From Pelomonas sp. Root405 (GTDB lineage Bacteria > Pseudomonadota > Gammaproteobacteria > Burkholderiales > Burkholderiaceae_C): a stretch of 64,000 nucleotides of DNA. Position numbers and translations under genes: made by a program. This document shows positions 52,795 to 62,130 of this stretch, one piece after another. The DNA lies in assembly GCF_001425165.1 (NCBI RefSeq), contig NZ_LMDU01000013.1, positions 62,001 to 126,000 on the forward strand, in the 5' to 3' direction. Positions within the stretch are counted from its first letter, which is position 1; every line of letters begins with the position of its first letter. Under the pieces are notes generated by a model. It had not been told where the DNA came from. It made no database searches and saw only the letters and a list, made by a program, of their open reading frames with translations.

Positions 52795-53601
52795 TCAGAA
52801 GAACTGCAGGTCCAGGTCGCCGTGGGCGTACAAGATGACGCCGGTGTCGGTCTCCGTGATGCGGTGCCCCGTGCCGGCCGGGGCCAGCTGGTAGTCGCCC
52901 TGCTGCAGCAGCACGTCGTCCAGAAAGAGCTCGCCCTGCACCATCAAGCATTCCTCGTCGTGGCCATGGCTGTGGTTGGGCACGCTGGCGCCGGGGTCGG
53001 TCTGGTACAGCAGCGACGCCTGGCCGCCGCCGGTCCACAGCACGCGGCGCCGGATGCCGGGCGCGAAATCGGGCCAGCCGGCCTGGCGGTCCAGCACCAG
53101 CAGGCGCTCGACACCTTGGGCCTCGGACTCGCGCACGAAGACATGGGCGCCGTCCAGGCTGGCCAGCCGCGTCGGGTTGCCCGCAGGCAGCAACAGGAAA
53201 TCGCGCAAGCCGAGCGACTCGCCGTCGACCGCCGCGCTGCCGCGCAGCACCAGGAATTCGCGCGGCCCGCCGGCAGGCAGCTCAAGCGTGGTGCCCGCCT
53301 GCAGCTCGACGACGCTGGCAGCCCGCGGCTCGCCGGGCCGCAGTGCACGTTCTGGTGGCGCGCGGTAGAGCCAGCGCTGCTGCACGCCTTCTGCCAGCGG
53401 CTCTGCACCGGCCTTGCGGCGGCGCACGGTGACCATCCCCTGCTCGGCCTTCAGCGACTGCGCGAGTCGCGTGCCCAGGCGCTCGCCCAGGCGCCCCGGC
53501 AAGCCGGGCGCCGGCGCTGCCCAGGCCTGGGCAAAAGGTTCGCTGAGCAGGGGGCTCATGTCGTTGTCGTCGTGTTCGGGGGAATTCGGCATGGTGGTCA
53601 T
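52795..53601 (-). CDS. Cupin protein downstream of a sigma factor (ChrR-like)
   Basis: A 268-residue protein with two cupin folds. The second carries the metal-binding pattern VPNHSHGHDEECLMVQGEL (His-x-His-x3-Glu type), as in ChrR-type anti-sigma proteins; the first (ASVVELQAGTTLELPAG) lacks clear ligands. It has no N-terminal Cys/His zinc anti-sigma domain, so it may sense rather than bind sigma. ATG 53601 has GAAGG eight bases upstream; the 32-residue longer form would overlap the sigma gene. It lies 19 bases after the sigma gene. Confidence 0.8.
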   Translation of the reverse strand: MTTMPNSPEHDDNDMSPLLSEPFAQAWAAPAPGLPGRLGERLGTRLAQSLKAEQGMVTVRRRKAGAEPLAEGVQQRWLYRAPPERALRPGEPRAASVVELQAGTTLELPAGGPREFLVLRGSAAVDGESLGLRDFLLLPAGNPTRLASLDGAHVFVRESEAQGVERLLVLDRQAGWPDFAPGIRRRVLWTGGGQASLLYQTDPGASVPNHSHGHDEECLMVQGELFLDDVLLQQGDYQLAPAGTGHRITETDTGVILYAHGDLDLQFF

Positions 53602-53620
53602 GGCGTTGCCTTCCTTCATC

Positions 53621-54361
53621 TCAGGCAGGCAGCGCGTGAGCGCCGTTGTCACCCAGCGCCTCGCGCAGGGTGATCAGCGCGCGGCGGATCTGGGATTTGA
53701 CCGTGCCCAGCGGCAGATGCGTCTGGCTGGCGATCTCCTCGTGGGACAGGCCATTGAAGAAGGCCAGCGCCACGAGCTGGCGCGGCTGGGGCTTGAGAAG
53801 CAGCAGCGCCCGATGCAGCTCGGCATGGCCCTGCGCGACGGCGAGCAGTTCGTCGCCCGACTCGGCCGGCGGTGACGACATCGACGTGGTGTAGTTCTGC
53901 GCTTCTTCGTCCAGCTCCTCATGCTGGAAGCGGGCCTCGCGGCGGATGGCGTCGATGGCGCGCGAGCGCGCCATGCCCAGCAGCCAAGTCAGGGGCCGGC
54001 CACGTTCGGCGTCGAAGCGCGCCGCCTGGCGCCAGACCTGGAAGTAGACCTCCTCGGCCACCTCCTCGGCCAGCTGGCTGCGCCGCACCAGGCGCAGCAC
54101 CAGGCCATAGACGCGCGACAGCGTGGCTTCGTACAGCGCCATCAAGGCGCGCTCGTCATGGTCGACGATGCCGGCGATCCAGGTTTCAAGCAGGGCATCG
54201 TCAAGCGGCGCGCAGCCGGCCTTGGCGGCAAGGGCCACGCAGGCTGCCTCGGCTTCGGCCTGCGCTTCGGCCTCCGCGGTATGCAGCTCGGCGTCGTCGA
54301 AAAGCAGTGCGTGAGGCGGCACCTCGTCGTCACCGGGCTCTGATGGATGCGGAAGGTTCAT
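53621..54361 (-). CDS. RNA polymerase sigma factor (ECF/RpoE-like)
   Basis: A 246-residue sigma factor with an acidic, Ala/Glu-rich N-terminal extension (about 60 residues). Region 2 follows (LMALYEATLSRVYGLVLRLV, AEEVAEEVYFQVWRQAARFD, PLTWLLGMARSRAIDAIRRE), then region 4 (PRQLVALAFFNGLSHEEIA, LPLGTVKSQIRRALITLREA). The ATG at 54361 was chosen as the start of the coherent protein. It sits between two cupin genes, the pattern seen for ECF factors controlled by cupin proteins, and probably regulates that operon. The signal, perhaps oxidative or light stress, is not known here. Confidence 0.92.
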   Translation of the reverse strand: MNLPHPSEPGDDEVPPHALLFDDAELHTAEAEAQAEAEAACVALAAKAGCAPLDDALLETWIAGIVDHDERALMALYEATLSRVYGLVLRLVRRSQLAEEVAEEVYFQVWRQAARFDAERGRPLTWLLGMARSRAIDAIRREARFQHEELDEEAQNYTTSMSSPPAESGDELLAVAQGHAELHRALLLLKPQPRQLVALAFFNGLSHEEIASQTHLPLGTVKSQIRRALITLREALGDNGAHALPA

Positions 54362-54369
54362 CGTGTTCC

Positions 54370-54777
54370 TCAAACCAGCAGTTGGTCCATGCCCGGCTCG
54401 GCGCCGCGCAGGAAGATGGTGGCGCCCGTCTCGGTGGCGATGCTGGCGTGCAGGCTGCCGGCCCGCGCCAGGTGATAGCCGCCGGGGCCGACCTCGATCT
54501 GGCTGCCCACCTTGAGCACGCCTTCGAGAACGATGCATTCCTCGTCCATCGGGTGCCTGTGCGCATCGATGCGCGCGCCGGGCGCAAACTTGAGCAGGTA
54601 GCTCAGAGCGCCCTCGTTCTCGTTCAGCACCTTGATCTGCACGCCGTCGCCATAAGGTTGCCAGCCAGCCGGGCCGGCGGGCACAGTGACGTGGCTGTCC
54701 TCGGTATCAGCCACCCGCTCCAGCAGGCGCCGGCGGATGGCACGGGCCTGGGCGGGGGTGGCAGGTGGCGAGGTCAT
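54370..54777 (-). CDS. Single-domain cupin protein upstream of the sigma factor
   Basis: A 135-residue cupin with intact metal-site pattern FAPGARIDAHRHPMDEECIVL (His-x-His...Glu-Glu) and a second-motif LARAGSLHASIATETGATI. It ends eight bases before the sigma gene and should be co-transcribed. The ribosome site is poor: the nearby AGGAGG is on the opposite strand. Two cupin genes flanking one sigma suggest a sensing or detoxifying pair, e.g. a regulator plus an effector, but the partition of roles is unknown. Confidence 0.82.
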   Translation of the reverse strand: MTSPPATPAQARAIRRRLLERVADTEDSHVTVPAGPAGWQPYGDGVQIKVLNENEGALSYLLKFAPGARIDAHRHPMDEECIVLEGVLKVGSQIEVGPGGYHLARAGSLHASIATETGATIFLRGAEPGMDQLLV

Positions 54778-54871
54778 AAGGAGGCTGTACGCGGCGGCGT
54801 TGTTTCTGGATGCAGGTTACTCCTGACGCTGGCTAGCATCTACCCTGCGCGGCCGGTCGTATTACTTTCAC

Positions 54872-55357
54872 ATGTCCCAGATCGCCTATTTCGACCTTGT
54901 CAGCCATTGGCGCCTGGACGCGCCGGTCACTCATGTCTGGCGCGCCATCACCGAAACCGAGCATTGGCCGCGCTGGTGGCCGGGCGTCGTCGGCGTCAGG
55001 AAACTGCGCAGCGGCGATGGCACCGGCGTCGGGCTGCTGCAGGAAATCACCTTCCGCACCGGCCTGGGCTACCGACTGCACCTACAACTGGAAGTCACCG
55101 AGGTGCTGAAGGAAGAACGCCTGCGCGCCAAAGCCGCCGGCACGCTGGCGGGGGAAGGCATCTGGCTGATGAAGCAGGCCGCACCCGAGGTGGGCAGCCA
55201 TACCGACGTGACCTTCGTCTGGCGCGTCACGCTGCCGCCGGGGCTCCTGCGCTGGACCGCGCCGCTGCTGGGGCCGCTGTTCCGGTGGAATCACAAACGG
55301 GTGATGCGGGCGGGGCGGATGGGGCTGATGCAGTACTTGGCGCTGATGGGCGGGTAA
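54872..55357 (+). CDS. SRPBCC family protein
   Basis: A 161-residue START/Bet v1-like helix-grip protein (SRPBCC). It has HWRLDAPVTHVWRAITETEHWPRWWPGV, RLHLQLEVTEVLKEERLRAKAAG and a C-terminal helix rich in Met/Arg (NHKRVMRAGRMGLMQY). Such proteins bind hydrophobic ligands or act as cyclases. It is divergent from the cupin-sigma operon across 94 bases, so shared control is possible. The ligand is unknown. Confidence 0.88.
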   Translation: MSQIAYFDLVSHWRLDAPVTHVWRAITETEHWPRWWPGVVGVRKLRSGDGTGVGLLQEITFRTGLGYRLHLQLEVTEVLKEERLRAKAAGTLAGEGIWLMKQAAPEVGSHTDVTFVWRVTLPPGLLRWTAPLLGPLFRWNHKRVMRAGRMGLMQYLALMGG

Positions 55358-55430
55358 GCGCGCTGCTCAAGGGCCTGCCGCCGCCTCCAGCAATACTCGC
55401 TGTATATCAAGCGACCAAGCTGAACACCGC

Positions 55431-55916
55431 ATGACCTCAACCCTCGCGCTTGCTCTGCTAGTTGTCGCCACCTCGGCCACATCAGCGTCGCCCATCGAAG
55501 GGGAGTGGAAGGTCGTCTTCCCGTGCACGAACGCCACCGGCGTGTACGCGGAGCGTTGTGCCGATGGCGAACGCGACTATTTCTGGCTCGGTCTGCAGGC
55601 GAATGGCGCATCCGTTTGCGGCTTTCATATCGCCACCGGACAGATGGGCAACAAGGTGGACGGGGCCGATGAGGTCGCACCCACCATCGCCGGTTCGCTG
55701 ATCGGGGCCGCCGGACAAGTGAGCTTTCTGAACGCCAGGGGTGCGAAGGGTACGGCTGTCGTTCGCCTGAGCGGCGATCAGCTTGAATGGAGAGTTCTGC
55801 AGCAGTCCGGAACGACCTGGATACCCGAGCACGCGGTTCTCACCCGGCAGCCAACCCGGAGCGCGTCACGAACCTGCCAACCGGGACGCACCGCAGTTGG
55901 CGAGGGCAACGGCTGA
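55431..55916 (+). CDS. Secreted hypothetical protein
   Basis: A 161-residue protein with a signal peptide (LALALLVVATSATSASP) and a small mature domain starting EGEWKVVFPCTNATG. Four of its Cys could pair, and the ending (SRTCQPGRTAVGEGNG) is polar. No known family recognised. Codon use is less GC-biased than the neighbours, which may hint at recent acquisition. It is convergent with dcd and follows the SRPBCC gene by 73 bases. Confidence 0.6.
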   Translation: MTSTLALALLVVATSATSASPIEGEWKVVFPCTNATGVYAERCADGERDYFWLGLQANGASVCGFHIATGQMGNKVDGADEVAPTIAGSLIGAAGQVSFLNARGAKGTAVVRLSGDQLEWRVLQQSGTTWIPEHAVLTRQPTRSASRTCQPGRTAVGEGNG

Positions 55917-55929
55917 CGTCTGTCCAGGC

Positions 55930-56496
55930 TCAAGCCTTGGGCAATGTCACCCCCACCTGACCCTGGTATTTGCCCCCACGGTCCTTGTAGCTGACCTCGC
56001 AGACCTCGTCGCTCTCGAAGAACAGCACCTGGGCGCAGCCCTCGCCCGCGTAGATCTTGGCGGGCAGCGGCGTGGTGTTGCTGAACTCCAGCGTGACATA
56101 GCCTTCCCACTCGGGCTCGAAGGGCGTCACGTTGACGATGATGCCGCAGCGGGCATAGGTGCTCTTGCCCAGGCAGACCGTCAACACATTGCGCGGGATG
56201 CGGAAGTACTCCATCGTGCGCGCCAACGCGAAGCTGTTGGGTGGAATGATGCAGACGTCCTTGTTGATGTCGACGAAGCTGTTCTCGTCGAAGTTCTTCG
56301 GGTCTACCACCGTCGAGTGGATGTTGGTGAATACCTTGAACTCGGGCGCGCAGCGGATGTCGTACCCGTAGCTTGAGGTGCCATAGCTGACGATCTTGCG
56401 GCCGTCCTGCTCGCGCACCTGGCCGGGCTCGAAGGGCTCGATCATCCCGTGCTGCTCGCACATGCGGCGGATCCACTTGTCGCTCTTGATGCTCAT
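55930..56496 (-). CDS. dcd: dCTP deaminase
   Basis: A 188-residue homotrimeric enzyme converting dCTP to dUTP for thymidylate synthesis. Motifs are [37 protein letters not shown] with the catalytic Glu of the following segment ([14 protein letters not shown]), and [18 protein letters not shown]. Length and start ([15 protein letters not shown]) are standard. It lies 15 bases after the peptide-binding protein gene and may be its downstream operon partner. Confidence 0.97.
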   Translation of the reverse strand: MSIKSDKWIRRMCEQHGMIEPFEPGQVREQDGRKIVSYGTSSYGYDIRCAPEFKVFTNIHSTVVDPKNFDENSFVDINKDVCIIPPNSFALARTMEYFRIPRNVLTVCLGKSTYARCGIIVNVTPFEPEWEGYVTLEFSNTTPLPAKIYAGEGCAQVLFFESDEVCEVSYKDRGGKYQGQVGVTLPKA

Positions 56497-56511
56497 CGCT
56501 TTTTTCCTTTG

Positions 56512-58071
56512 TCAGCGCGGGGTCGCGCCGTCGAAATACATGCTGCCGTCCAGGTCCAGCACAAAGCCTTTGACCGCCGCGCGCTCGGGCACGGCCAGGC
56601 GCCCGTAGGCGATGGGCGTCCACGGCAGTTCCTGCATGGCCAGGCGCTGGGCCTTGGCATAGAGGGCCTTGCGGTCTTCCTTGTTGAGCGCCTGGCGCGC
56701 CTCGGCCAGCAACTTGTCGTAGGCCGCGTTGCACCAGAAGGTGCCGCTGGCGGCGCCGCAGGCGAGCTGGCCCGCGGTATTGGCGGGCTCGGGGTCGCCG
56801 TTCCAGCCAGACAGCGCTGCGTCGTGCTCGCCGGCATCGATGCGCCGCAGGTACTCGCCCCACTCGTAAGTGACGATGCGGGCGTTGACGCCGACCTTGG
56901 CCCAGTCGGACTGGATCATCTGCGCCATGCGCTGGCCGTTCGGGTTGTAGGCGCGCACGACGGGCATGGCCCAGAGCGTGATGTTGAGCGGCAGCACGCC
57001 GGCCTGCTGCAACAGCGCCTTGGCCTTGGCTGGGTCATGGGGCACGGGCTTGATCGTCGCGTCATGCGCCCAGTTGGCGGCCGGCATGACGCTGTTGGCC
57101 AACGTGCCCGCATCACCATAGACGGCGCGCAGGATGGCGGCCTTGTCGATGGCCATGTCCAGGGCCTGGCGAACTTCCAGCTTGGACAAGGCCGGACGCT
57201 TGGTGTTGTAGGCCAGGATGCCCACATTGAGCCCTGGTGCGGTGACCAGCTTGATGGCCGGGTCCTTCTTCAGATCAGCCAGGTCGGCGGGGCCGACGGG
57301 TGCCGCGATGTCGCATTCGTTGCGCCTGAGCCGCTGGGCGCGTACGGTGGCATCGGGCGTGATGGCAAAGACCAGCTGGTCGGCCCGCGGCCGCTCGTCC
57401 TTGCGCCACCAGCTCGGGTGCTTCACGTAGCGGATGACGCTGTCGGCGCGAAAACTCTTGAACTGGAAGGGCCCGGTACCGACCGGGAGCTGAGCGATGC
57501 GCTGCGGCGTGCCGGCCTTGAGCAGTTGCCCACCCAGTTCGGCCGACTGGATCATCGTGAACGCGAAACTCAATGCCGACAGGAAGGACGCGTCGCGCTC
57601 GGCCAGCGTGATGCGAACCTGGTGATCACCGAGCTTCTCGACCCCGCGGATCAGCTTCTCCCAACCGAACGACACGACATAGGGCGACACGCTGGGCAGG
57701 GCCTTGGCGAAGGCGCTGTCACGGCTGAGCAGTCTGCCGAAGGTGAAGATGACGTCGTCGGCATTGAACTCACGCGTCGGCTTGAAGCCGTCGACCGCAT
57801 GCCAACTCACGCCACGGCGCAGCTCGAAGGTGTAGGCCAGGCCGTCGGCGCTGACGCTCCAGCTCTTGGCCAGGCCCGGGATGAGTTCGTCGGTGCCACG
57901 CTTGACTTCGACGAGAGTGCCGAACACAGGCAAATGCGCGGCATGGTCGATGCCGCTGTCCGTCATCGCCGGGTCGAAGGTCTTGGGGCTGCCGGCCGCG
58001 CAAAAACGCAGCGTCGTGTCGGCCTGGGCGAGCAGGGGCAAGGCCAGCAGCAGGGCGGCAAGGCGCTTCAT
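56512..58071 (-). CDS. ABC transporter substrate-binding protein, family 5 (orphan)
   Basis: A 519-residue periplasmic binding protein (SBP_bac_5, dipeptide/oligopeptide type) with signal peptide MKRLAALLLALPLLAQA and the family block LIPGLAKSWSVSADGLAYTF. No permease or ATPase gene adjoins it, so it is an orphan that must use another transporter or act as a sensor. It overlaps the upstream amidohydrolase gene (ATGA), suggesting that the enzyme and the binding protein handle related compounds. Confidence 0.93.
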   Translation of the reverse strand: MKRLAALLLALPLLAQADTTLRFCAAGSPKTFDPAMTDSGIDHAAHLPVFGTLVEVKRGTDELIPGLAKSWSVSADGLAYTFELRRGVSWHAVDGFKPTREFNADDVIFTFGRLLSRDSAFAKALPSVSPYVVSFGWEKLIRGVEKLGDHQVRITLAERDASFLSALSFAFTMIQSAELGGQLLKAGTPQRIAQLPVGTGPFQFKSFRADSVIRYVKHPSWWRKDERPRADQLVFAITPDATVRAQRLRRNECDIAAPVGPADLADLKKDPAIKLVTAPGLNVGILAYNTKRPALSKLEVRQALDMAIDKAAILRAVYGDAGTLANSVMPAANWAHDATIKPVPHDPAKAKALLQQAGVLPLNITLWAMPVVRAYNPNGQRMAQMIQSDWAKVGVNARIVTYEWGEYLRRIDAGEHDAALSGWNGDPEPANTAGQLACGAASGTFWCNAAYDKLLAEARQALNKEDRKALYAKAQRLAMQELPWTPIAYGRLAVPERAAVKGFVLDLDGSMYFDGATPR

Positions 58072-60074
58072 TTCGTGATCTCCGCCGAAGGCACGAAGGG
58101 CAGGATGCCCATCGATTGATACAAGGCCGACGGTGACAGGGCCTTATCGCCCTGCACGACCAGCGCGATGCGCCGGATGGCGCGAATGTCGGCCACCGGG
58201 TCACCCTCCACCAGCACCAGGTCGGCGCGTTTGCCGCGCTCGATGCTGCCGATCTCGCTCAAGCGGTCGCTGTACTTCGCGCCGTTCCATGTGCCGATCT
58301 TCAGCGCCTGGGCCGCCGGGATGCCGGCTTGTACATACAACTCCAGTTCGCGCTGGAGCGCGAAACCGGGGGTGGCATCGGTGCCCGCCACCAGCGGAAT
58401 GCCGGCGGCGTGCATGCGGCGCAGCAGCTCCATCATGACCTTCCAGCTCGCACCCCAGCGCCTGGCCTTGGCATCGTCCATGTCGACCTCGGCCGACAAG
58501 TAGCTGCGCTGCACGACGGCCGGCAGGTTGGCGGCCACCATCGCATAGCTCGGGCTGGGCTGGCCCTGGCGCTGGTTGTAGGTGCCCTCGAAGGCCGTCA
58601 TCGTCGCGTCGACCACCGTGCCGCGCTGCTTCAGCAACGCGATGAAGTCCTGGGTGCGGCGGTCGTTGAGCTTGATGTCGGCCGCCTTGTCGCCGGGGAG
58701 GTTGAAGCGCAGCAGCGTGCGCGTGTCGTCGCCCTTGCCGACCAGGAAGTTGAGCGTCAGCTGGTTGATGTGGTGAAGTTCGTCATAGCCGGCCTCCACG
58801 GCCTGGCGCGCTGTCATGAAGGCCGGCACATGCCCGCCCGTGCGTAGCCCCAGCGAACGCGCATGCGCCACCATCGGCTTGACCCACTCCGGGCGGATGG
58901 AGTTGTAGAGCTTGAGCTGGCGGTAGCCGCGGGCGGCATACCAGTCGATGGCGGCGAGCGCATCGGGCAACGTGTCGGGCACGAAGTCGGCCTGCGACGA
59001 GAACGGGCTCTTGCCTTCGATGAAGCCATTGGCCGCGATGCGCGGGCCCAGCACCTCGCCGTGCTCGATGCGGCCGCGCAGCTCGGCCAGCTCGGCATTG
59101 CTGTTGCCGACATCGCGCACGGCCGTCACGCCCGACGCCAGGTTCAGCAGCAGCGCGCTGGCGTCCAGATGGGCATGCATGTCGACGAAGCCAGGCAGCA
59201 GGGTGCGGCCCTTGCCGCTGATGCGCTGGGCCGGGGTGGCGGTCTTCACGCCACCCGGGTTGGCGATGGCCGCGATGCGGCCCTCGAACAGGTAGATGTC
59301 CGACGGCCCGCGCAGCACCGCAGCCTGGGAGTCGAACCAGCGCACGCCCTCGATGACGGTGAGCCCCGACAGCGGCTGCGGCAGGGTTTTGGCCAGGCGC
59401 TCCAGACGCGCCAGCTGCGCGGCCTTCTGCGCGTCGGACAGCCGGTCCATCTCGCCCTCGAAGCCCTGCAGCAGGGTGCCGCCCCAGCCGGGCGAGACCT
59501 GGGCGAACAGAGCCTGGTTGTCCTCGCGCAACCAAACGTAGCTGGGTTCGAGGTCCAGCCCCTCGATGGCGTACAGGCCGACCTCGTAGGCGGCGCCGGC
59601 GGGCTTGAGCGTCTTCACGCGCTCGATGCCTAGCTGGCCGCTGGGCAGCGCCTGGGCGCGCTGGCCGGGGCGCTTCAACAGTGTCTGCGCCAGCCGGCCG
59701 GCCCAGGCCGGCGTGGCCTGCACTGGCAAGTAGACCAGCTCGCGGCCAACGCCAGCGCGCTCGCCACCGTCTACCGGCGAGCGCCAGCTGACACTGCCGG
59801 CCTTGAGCTCGAAGCGCTCATCGATGCGCGCGCCGTAGGTGGCCACGCCCTCGGTGCGATAGGCCAGCCAGGCGCCGTCGGGCGCCAGCTCCAGCACTTC
59901 CCTCTGGTCAGGGCCGCGGCCGTTGTTGCGGTAGCTGTAGTCCACCTCCAGCCGGCCGGTCGATTCGGCGACCTTGAGATGGCCGCATGCCACCTTGGCA
60001 CAGACGACCGTGTAGGTCTGGGCCTGCGCGGCGCCGGCCAGCAGCAGCGCGATCAGGGGGGGCAGCATTTTCAT
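58068..60074 (-). CDS. Exported amidohydrolase family protein
   Basis: A 668-residue metal-dependent hydrolase with a signal peptide (MLPPLIALLLAGAAQA), an N-terminal beta domain of about 250 residues and a TIM-barrel amidohydrolase domain. Metal ligands are visible: FVDMHAHLDASAL (HxH), a probable carboxylated Lys in YRQLKLYNS, His in GGHVPAF and ELHHINQ, and Asp in AGTDATPGFAL. Relatives include Xaa-Pro-type and other dipeptidases. It pairs with the coupled peptide-binding protein. Substrate not deducible. Confidence 0.9.
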   Translation of the reverse strand: MKMLPPLIALLLAGAAQAQTYTVVCAKVACGHLKVAESTGRLEVDYSYRNNGRGPDQREVLELAPDGAWLAYRTEGVATYGARIDERFELKAGSVSWRSPVDGGERAGVGRELVYLPVQATPAWAGRLAQTLLKRPGQRAQALPSGQLGIERVKTLKPAGAAYEVGLYAIEGLDLEPSYVWLREDNQALFAQVSPGWGGTLLQGFEGEMDRLSDAQKAAQLARLERLAKTLPQPLSGLTVIEGVRWFDSQAAVLRGPSDIYLFEGRIAAIANPGGVKTATPAQRISGKGRTLLPGFVDMHAHLDASALLLNLASGVTAVRDVGNSNAELAELRGRIEHGEVLGPRIAANGFIEGKSPFSSQADFVPDTLPDALAAIDWYAARGYRQLKLYNSIRPEWVKPMVAHARSLGLRTGGHVPAFMTARQAVEAGYDELHHINQLTLNFLVGKGDDTRTLLRFNLPGDKAADIKLNDRRTQDFIALLKQRGTVVDATMTAFEGTYNQRQGQPSPSYAMVAANLPAVVQRSYLSAEVDMDDAKARRWGASWKVMMELLRRMHAAGIPLVAGTDATPGFALQRELELYVQAGIPAAQALKIGTWNGAKYSDRLSEIGSIERGKRADLVLVEGDPVADIRAIRRIALVVQGDKALSPSALYQSMGILPFVPSAEITK

Positions 60075-60108
60075 GGGCGACGCCTGGGAACCTTAGATGG
60101 CGCGCACT

Positions 60109-60591
60109 TTACTGACGGGCTTTGGCGAGGGAGGCCACGCCCTTGTTGGCCAGCATGTCGGCCCGCTCGTTGCCAGGGTCGCCGGCATGGCCCTTGACCC
60201 AGCGCCAGTCCACCGTGTGCAGCTTGCGCAGCGCATCCAGGCGCTGCCACAGGTCCGCGTTCTTGACCGGCTTGCCGTCTGCCGTCTTCCAGCCGCGGCG
60301 CTGCCAGTTGACGATCCATTCTGTGATGCCCTTGCGCACGTATTCGCTGTCCAGGTAGACGACGACATCGCAGCTGCGCTTGAGCGACGCGAGTGCCTCG
60401 ATGGGCGCCGTCAGCTCCATGCGGTTGTTGGTCGTCTCGGGCTCGCCGCCGAAGAGTTCCTTGTCGTGGCCGCCGCTGGACAGCCAGGCGCCCCAGCCGC
60501 CAGGGCCCGGGTTGCCCTTGCAGGCGCCGTCGGTGTAGATGGTGACCTGGGGGCGCTTGATCAGGACGGCAGGCTTGGGTGCTTCAGTCAT
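60109..60591 (-). CDS. rnhA: Ribonuclease HI
   Basis: A 160-residue enzyme cleaving the RNA strand of RNA-DNA hybrids. All catalytic acids are present: Asp in [18 protein letters not shown], Glu in [12 protein letters not shown], Asp in VVYLDSEYV and Asp in [12 protein letters not shown], with the catalytic-loop His in VKGHAGDPG. The N-terminus is slightly longer than E. coli. It overlaps the end of the upstream methyltransferase gene by eight bases. Confidence 0.97.
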   Translation of the reverse strand: MTEAPKPAVLIKRPQVTIYTDGACKGNPGPGGWGAWLSSGGHDKELFGGEPETTNNRMELTAPIEALASLKRSCDVVVYLDSEYVRKGITEWIVNWQRRGWKTADGKPVKNADLWQRLDALRKLHTVDWRWVKGHAGDPGNERADMLANKGVASLAKARQ

Positions 60592-61318
60592 TCTTGTTGT
60601 GATGGTTGTTCAGTGCCACGGCGGGCGCCTTCTTGGCGACCGCACGCGAGTTCTTGGCCAGGCCGATCATGCGCATGCCATGCACGCGCTTGACCGCCTG
60701 GATGAAATAAACGGCGCCCAGCACCGGCCACCAGCGCGAGCCCACGCCATCGACCCAGCGCCAGCGCTGCAGCCAGGCGTCCGAGCGCAGCGGCGGGCGA
60801 TAGATGCCGAAGCGCGCCGCCTCGACGTCGAAGCTCAGCAGCTTGAGCCAGTCGCGCAGCCGCCAGTAGCCAATGAAATCACCATCGCGCGGCAGGTAGG
60901 GCTCGCCACGACGCTTGAGCCGGCCGAGGTTCTGGCGCAGGCCCCAGAGGCTGGCCGGGTTGAGGCCAAAGACGATGAGGCGCCCTTCCGGCCGCAGCAC
61001 GCGCTCCACCTCGCGCAGCAGCGCATGGGCGTCGGGCGCCAGTTCGAGAGCATGCGGCAGCAGGACGAGGTCGAGGCTGGCGGTATCGAACGGCAGGGCG
61101 TCGAAGTCGCAATGCAGGTCACGCCCGACCAGCCAGCGGTGGGGCATCCGGTTGCTCTGCAGGCCGTCCAGCTCCGGCAGGCCGAGCTGAAGGGCATGAA
61201 AGCCGAACAGATCGGTCACGGCAGCGTCCACCTGCGCCTGTTCCCAGGCCAGCAGGTGGCGGCCGGGCGGCGTCTGCAGCCAGGCTGCCAAATCTATACT
61301 CGGCGCTTTATCTGTCAT
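60584..61318 (-). CDS. SAM-dependent methyltransferase-like protein
   Basis: A 244-residue protein of the Methyltransf_11 type. The post-motif region is clear ([51 protein letters not shown]), while the usual GxGxG loop is replaced around [12 protein letters not shown], so SAM binding may be altered. This variant accompanies rnhA and gloB in many Betaproteobacteria. ATG 61318 lies 14 bases from the divergent gloB start, so their promoters overlap. Substrate unknown. Confidence 0.85.
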   Translation of the reverse strand: MTDKAPSIDLAAWLQTPPGRHLLAWEQAQVDAAVTDLFGFHALQLGLPELDGLQSNRMPHRWLVGRDLHCDFDALPFDTASLDLVLLPHALELAPDAHALLREVERVLRPEGRLIVFGLNPASLWGLRQNLGRLKRRGEPYLPRDGDFIGYWRLRDWLKLLSFDVEAARFGIYRPPLRSDAWLQRWRWVDGVGSRWWPVLGAVYFIQAVKRVHGMRMIGLAKNSRAVAKKAPAVALNNHHNKND

Positions 61319-61332
61319 GGGTTGGCGCCACA

Positions 61333-62130
61333 TTGACGCTCAGTTTGACGCTCACGCCGCTCCCCGCTTTCGACGACAACTATCTCTGGCTGCTGGACAA
61401 CGGCCATGAGGCCCTGGTCGTCGATCCCGGCGATGCCGCGCCGGTCGCCGCGGCACTCGATGCCCGCGGCCTGACGCTCGCGGGCATTCTATTGACCCAC
61501 CACCACGCGGATCACGTCGGCGGCGTCAACGCGCTGCGGTCGCGCCTGGCGGGCCCAATCTACGCGCCCGCTAACGAGACCATGCCTGAACCGGTGCAGC
61601 GCGTGCATGGCGGCAACACGGTCGAGGTGCTGGGCCTGCGCTTCGCGGTCATGGACGTGCCGGGCCACACGGCGGGCCACATCGCCTACTTTGCCGCCGA
61701 GGTGCCGGGGGCCGACCCTCTGCTGTTCTGCGGCGACACCCTGTTCAGCGGCGGCTGCGGCCGCCTCTTCGAAGGCACACCGGCGCAGATGCATGCCTCG
61801 TTGCAGTCGCTGGCCGCGCTACCACCCGAGACGCGCGTCTGCTGCGCCCATGAATACACGTTGTCCAACCTGCGCTTTGCGCAAGAGGTGGACCCAGCCA
61901 ACGCGGCCCTCGCTGCCTACACCGCCTGGTGCCAGGCCGAACTCGCTGCCGGTCGCCCGACACTGCCGGGCCGGATCGGCACCGAGGCCCGCATCAACCC
62001 TTTCCTGCGCTGCAGCGAGCCGGCCCTGCGTGACGCCGCCCGCCGACACGCGCCGCTGAAACTCCCGGCCGCGCCCAGCCCGGTCGATGTATTCGCCAGC
62101 CTGCGCGAATGGAAGAACGGATTCCGATGA
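61333..62130 (+). CDS. gloB: Hydroxyacylglutathione hydrolase (glyoxalase II)
   Basis: A 265-residue metallo-beta-lactamase-fold enzyme hydrolysing S-D-lactoylglutathione, the second step of methylglyoxal detoxification. The binuclear site is intact: LTHHHADHVGG, PGHTAGHIAYF, FCGDTLFSGGCGRLFEG and CCAHEYTLSNLRFA. Start is TTG at 61333, giving MTLSLTLTPLPAFDDNYLW; a later TTG at 61345 is possible. The stop overlaps mltD (ATGA). Divergent from the methyltransferase gene. Confidence 0.95.
   Translation: MTLSLTLTPLPAFDDNYLWLLDNGHEALVVDPGDAAPVAAALDARGLTLAGILLTHHHADHVGGVNALRSRLAGPIYAPANETMPEPVQRVHGGNTVEVLGLRFAVMDVPGHTAGHIAYFAAEVPGADPLLFCGDTLFSGGCGRLFEGTPAQMHASLQSLAALPPETRVCCAHEYTLSNLRFAQEVDPANAALAAYTAWCQAELAAGRPTLPGRIGTEARINPFLRCSEPALRDAARRHAPLKLPAAPSPVDVFASLREWKNGFR

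Noticed and set aside
54778-54784. AAGGAGG ribosome-site match on the + strand in the cupin/SRPBCC gap
   Set aside because: No start codon at suitable spacing; the nearest ATG frame ends after eight codons.
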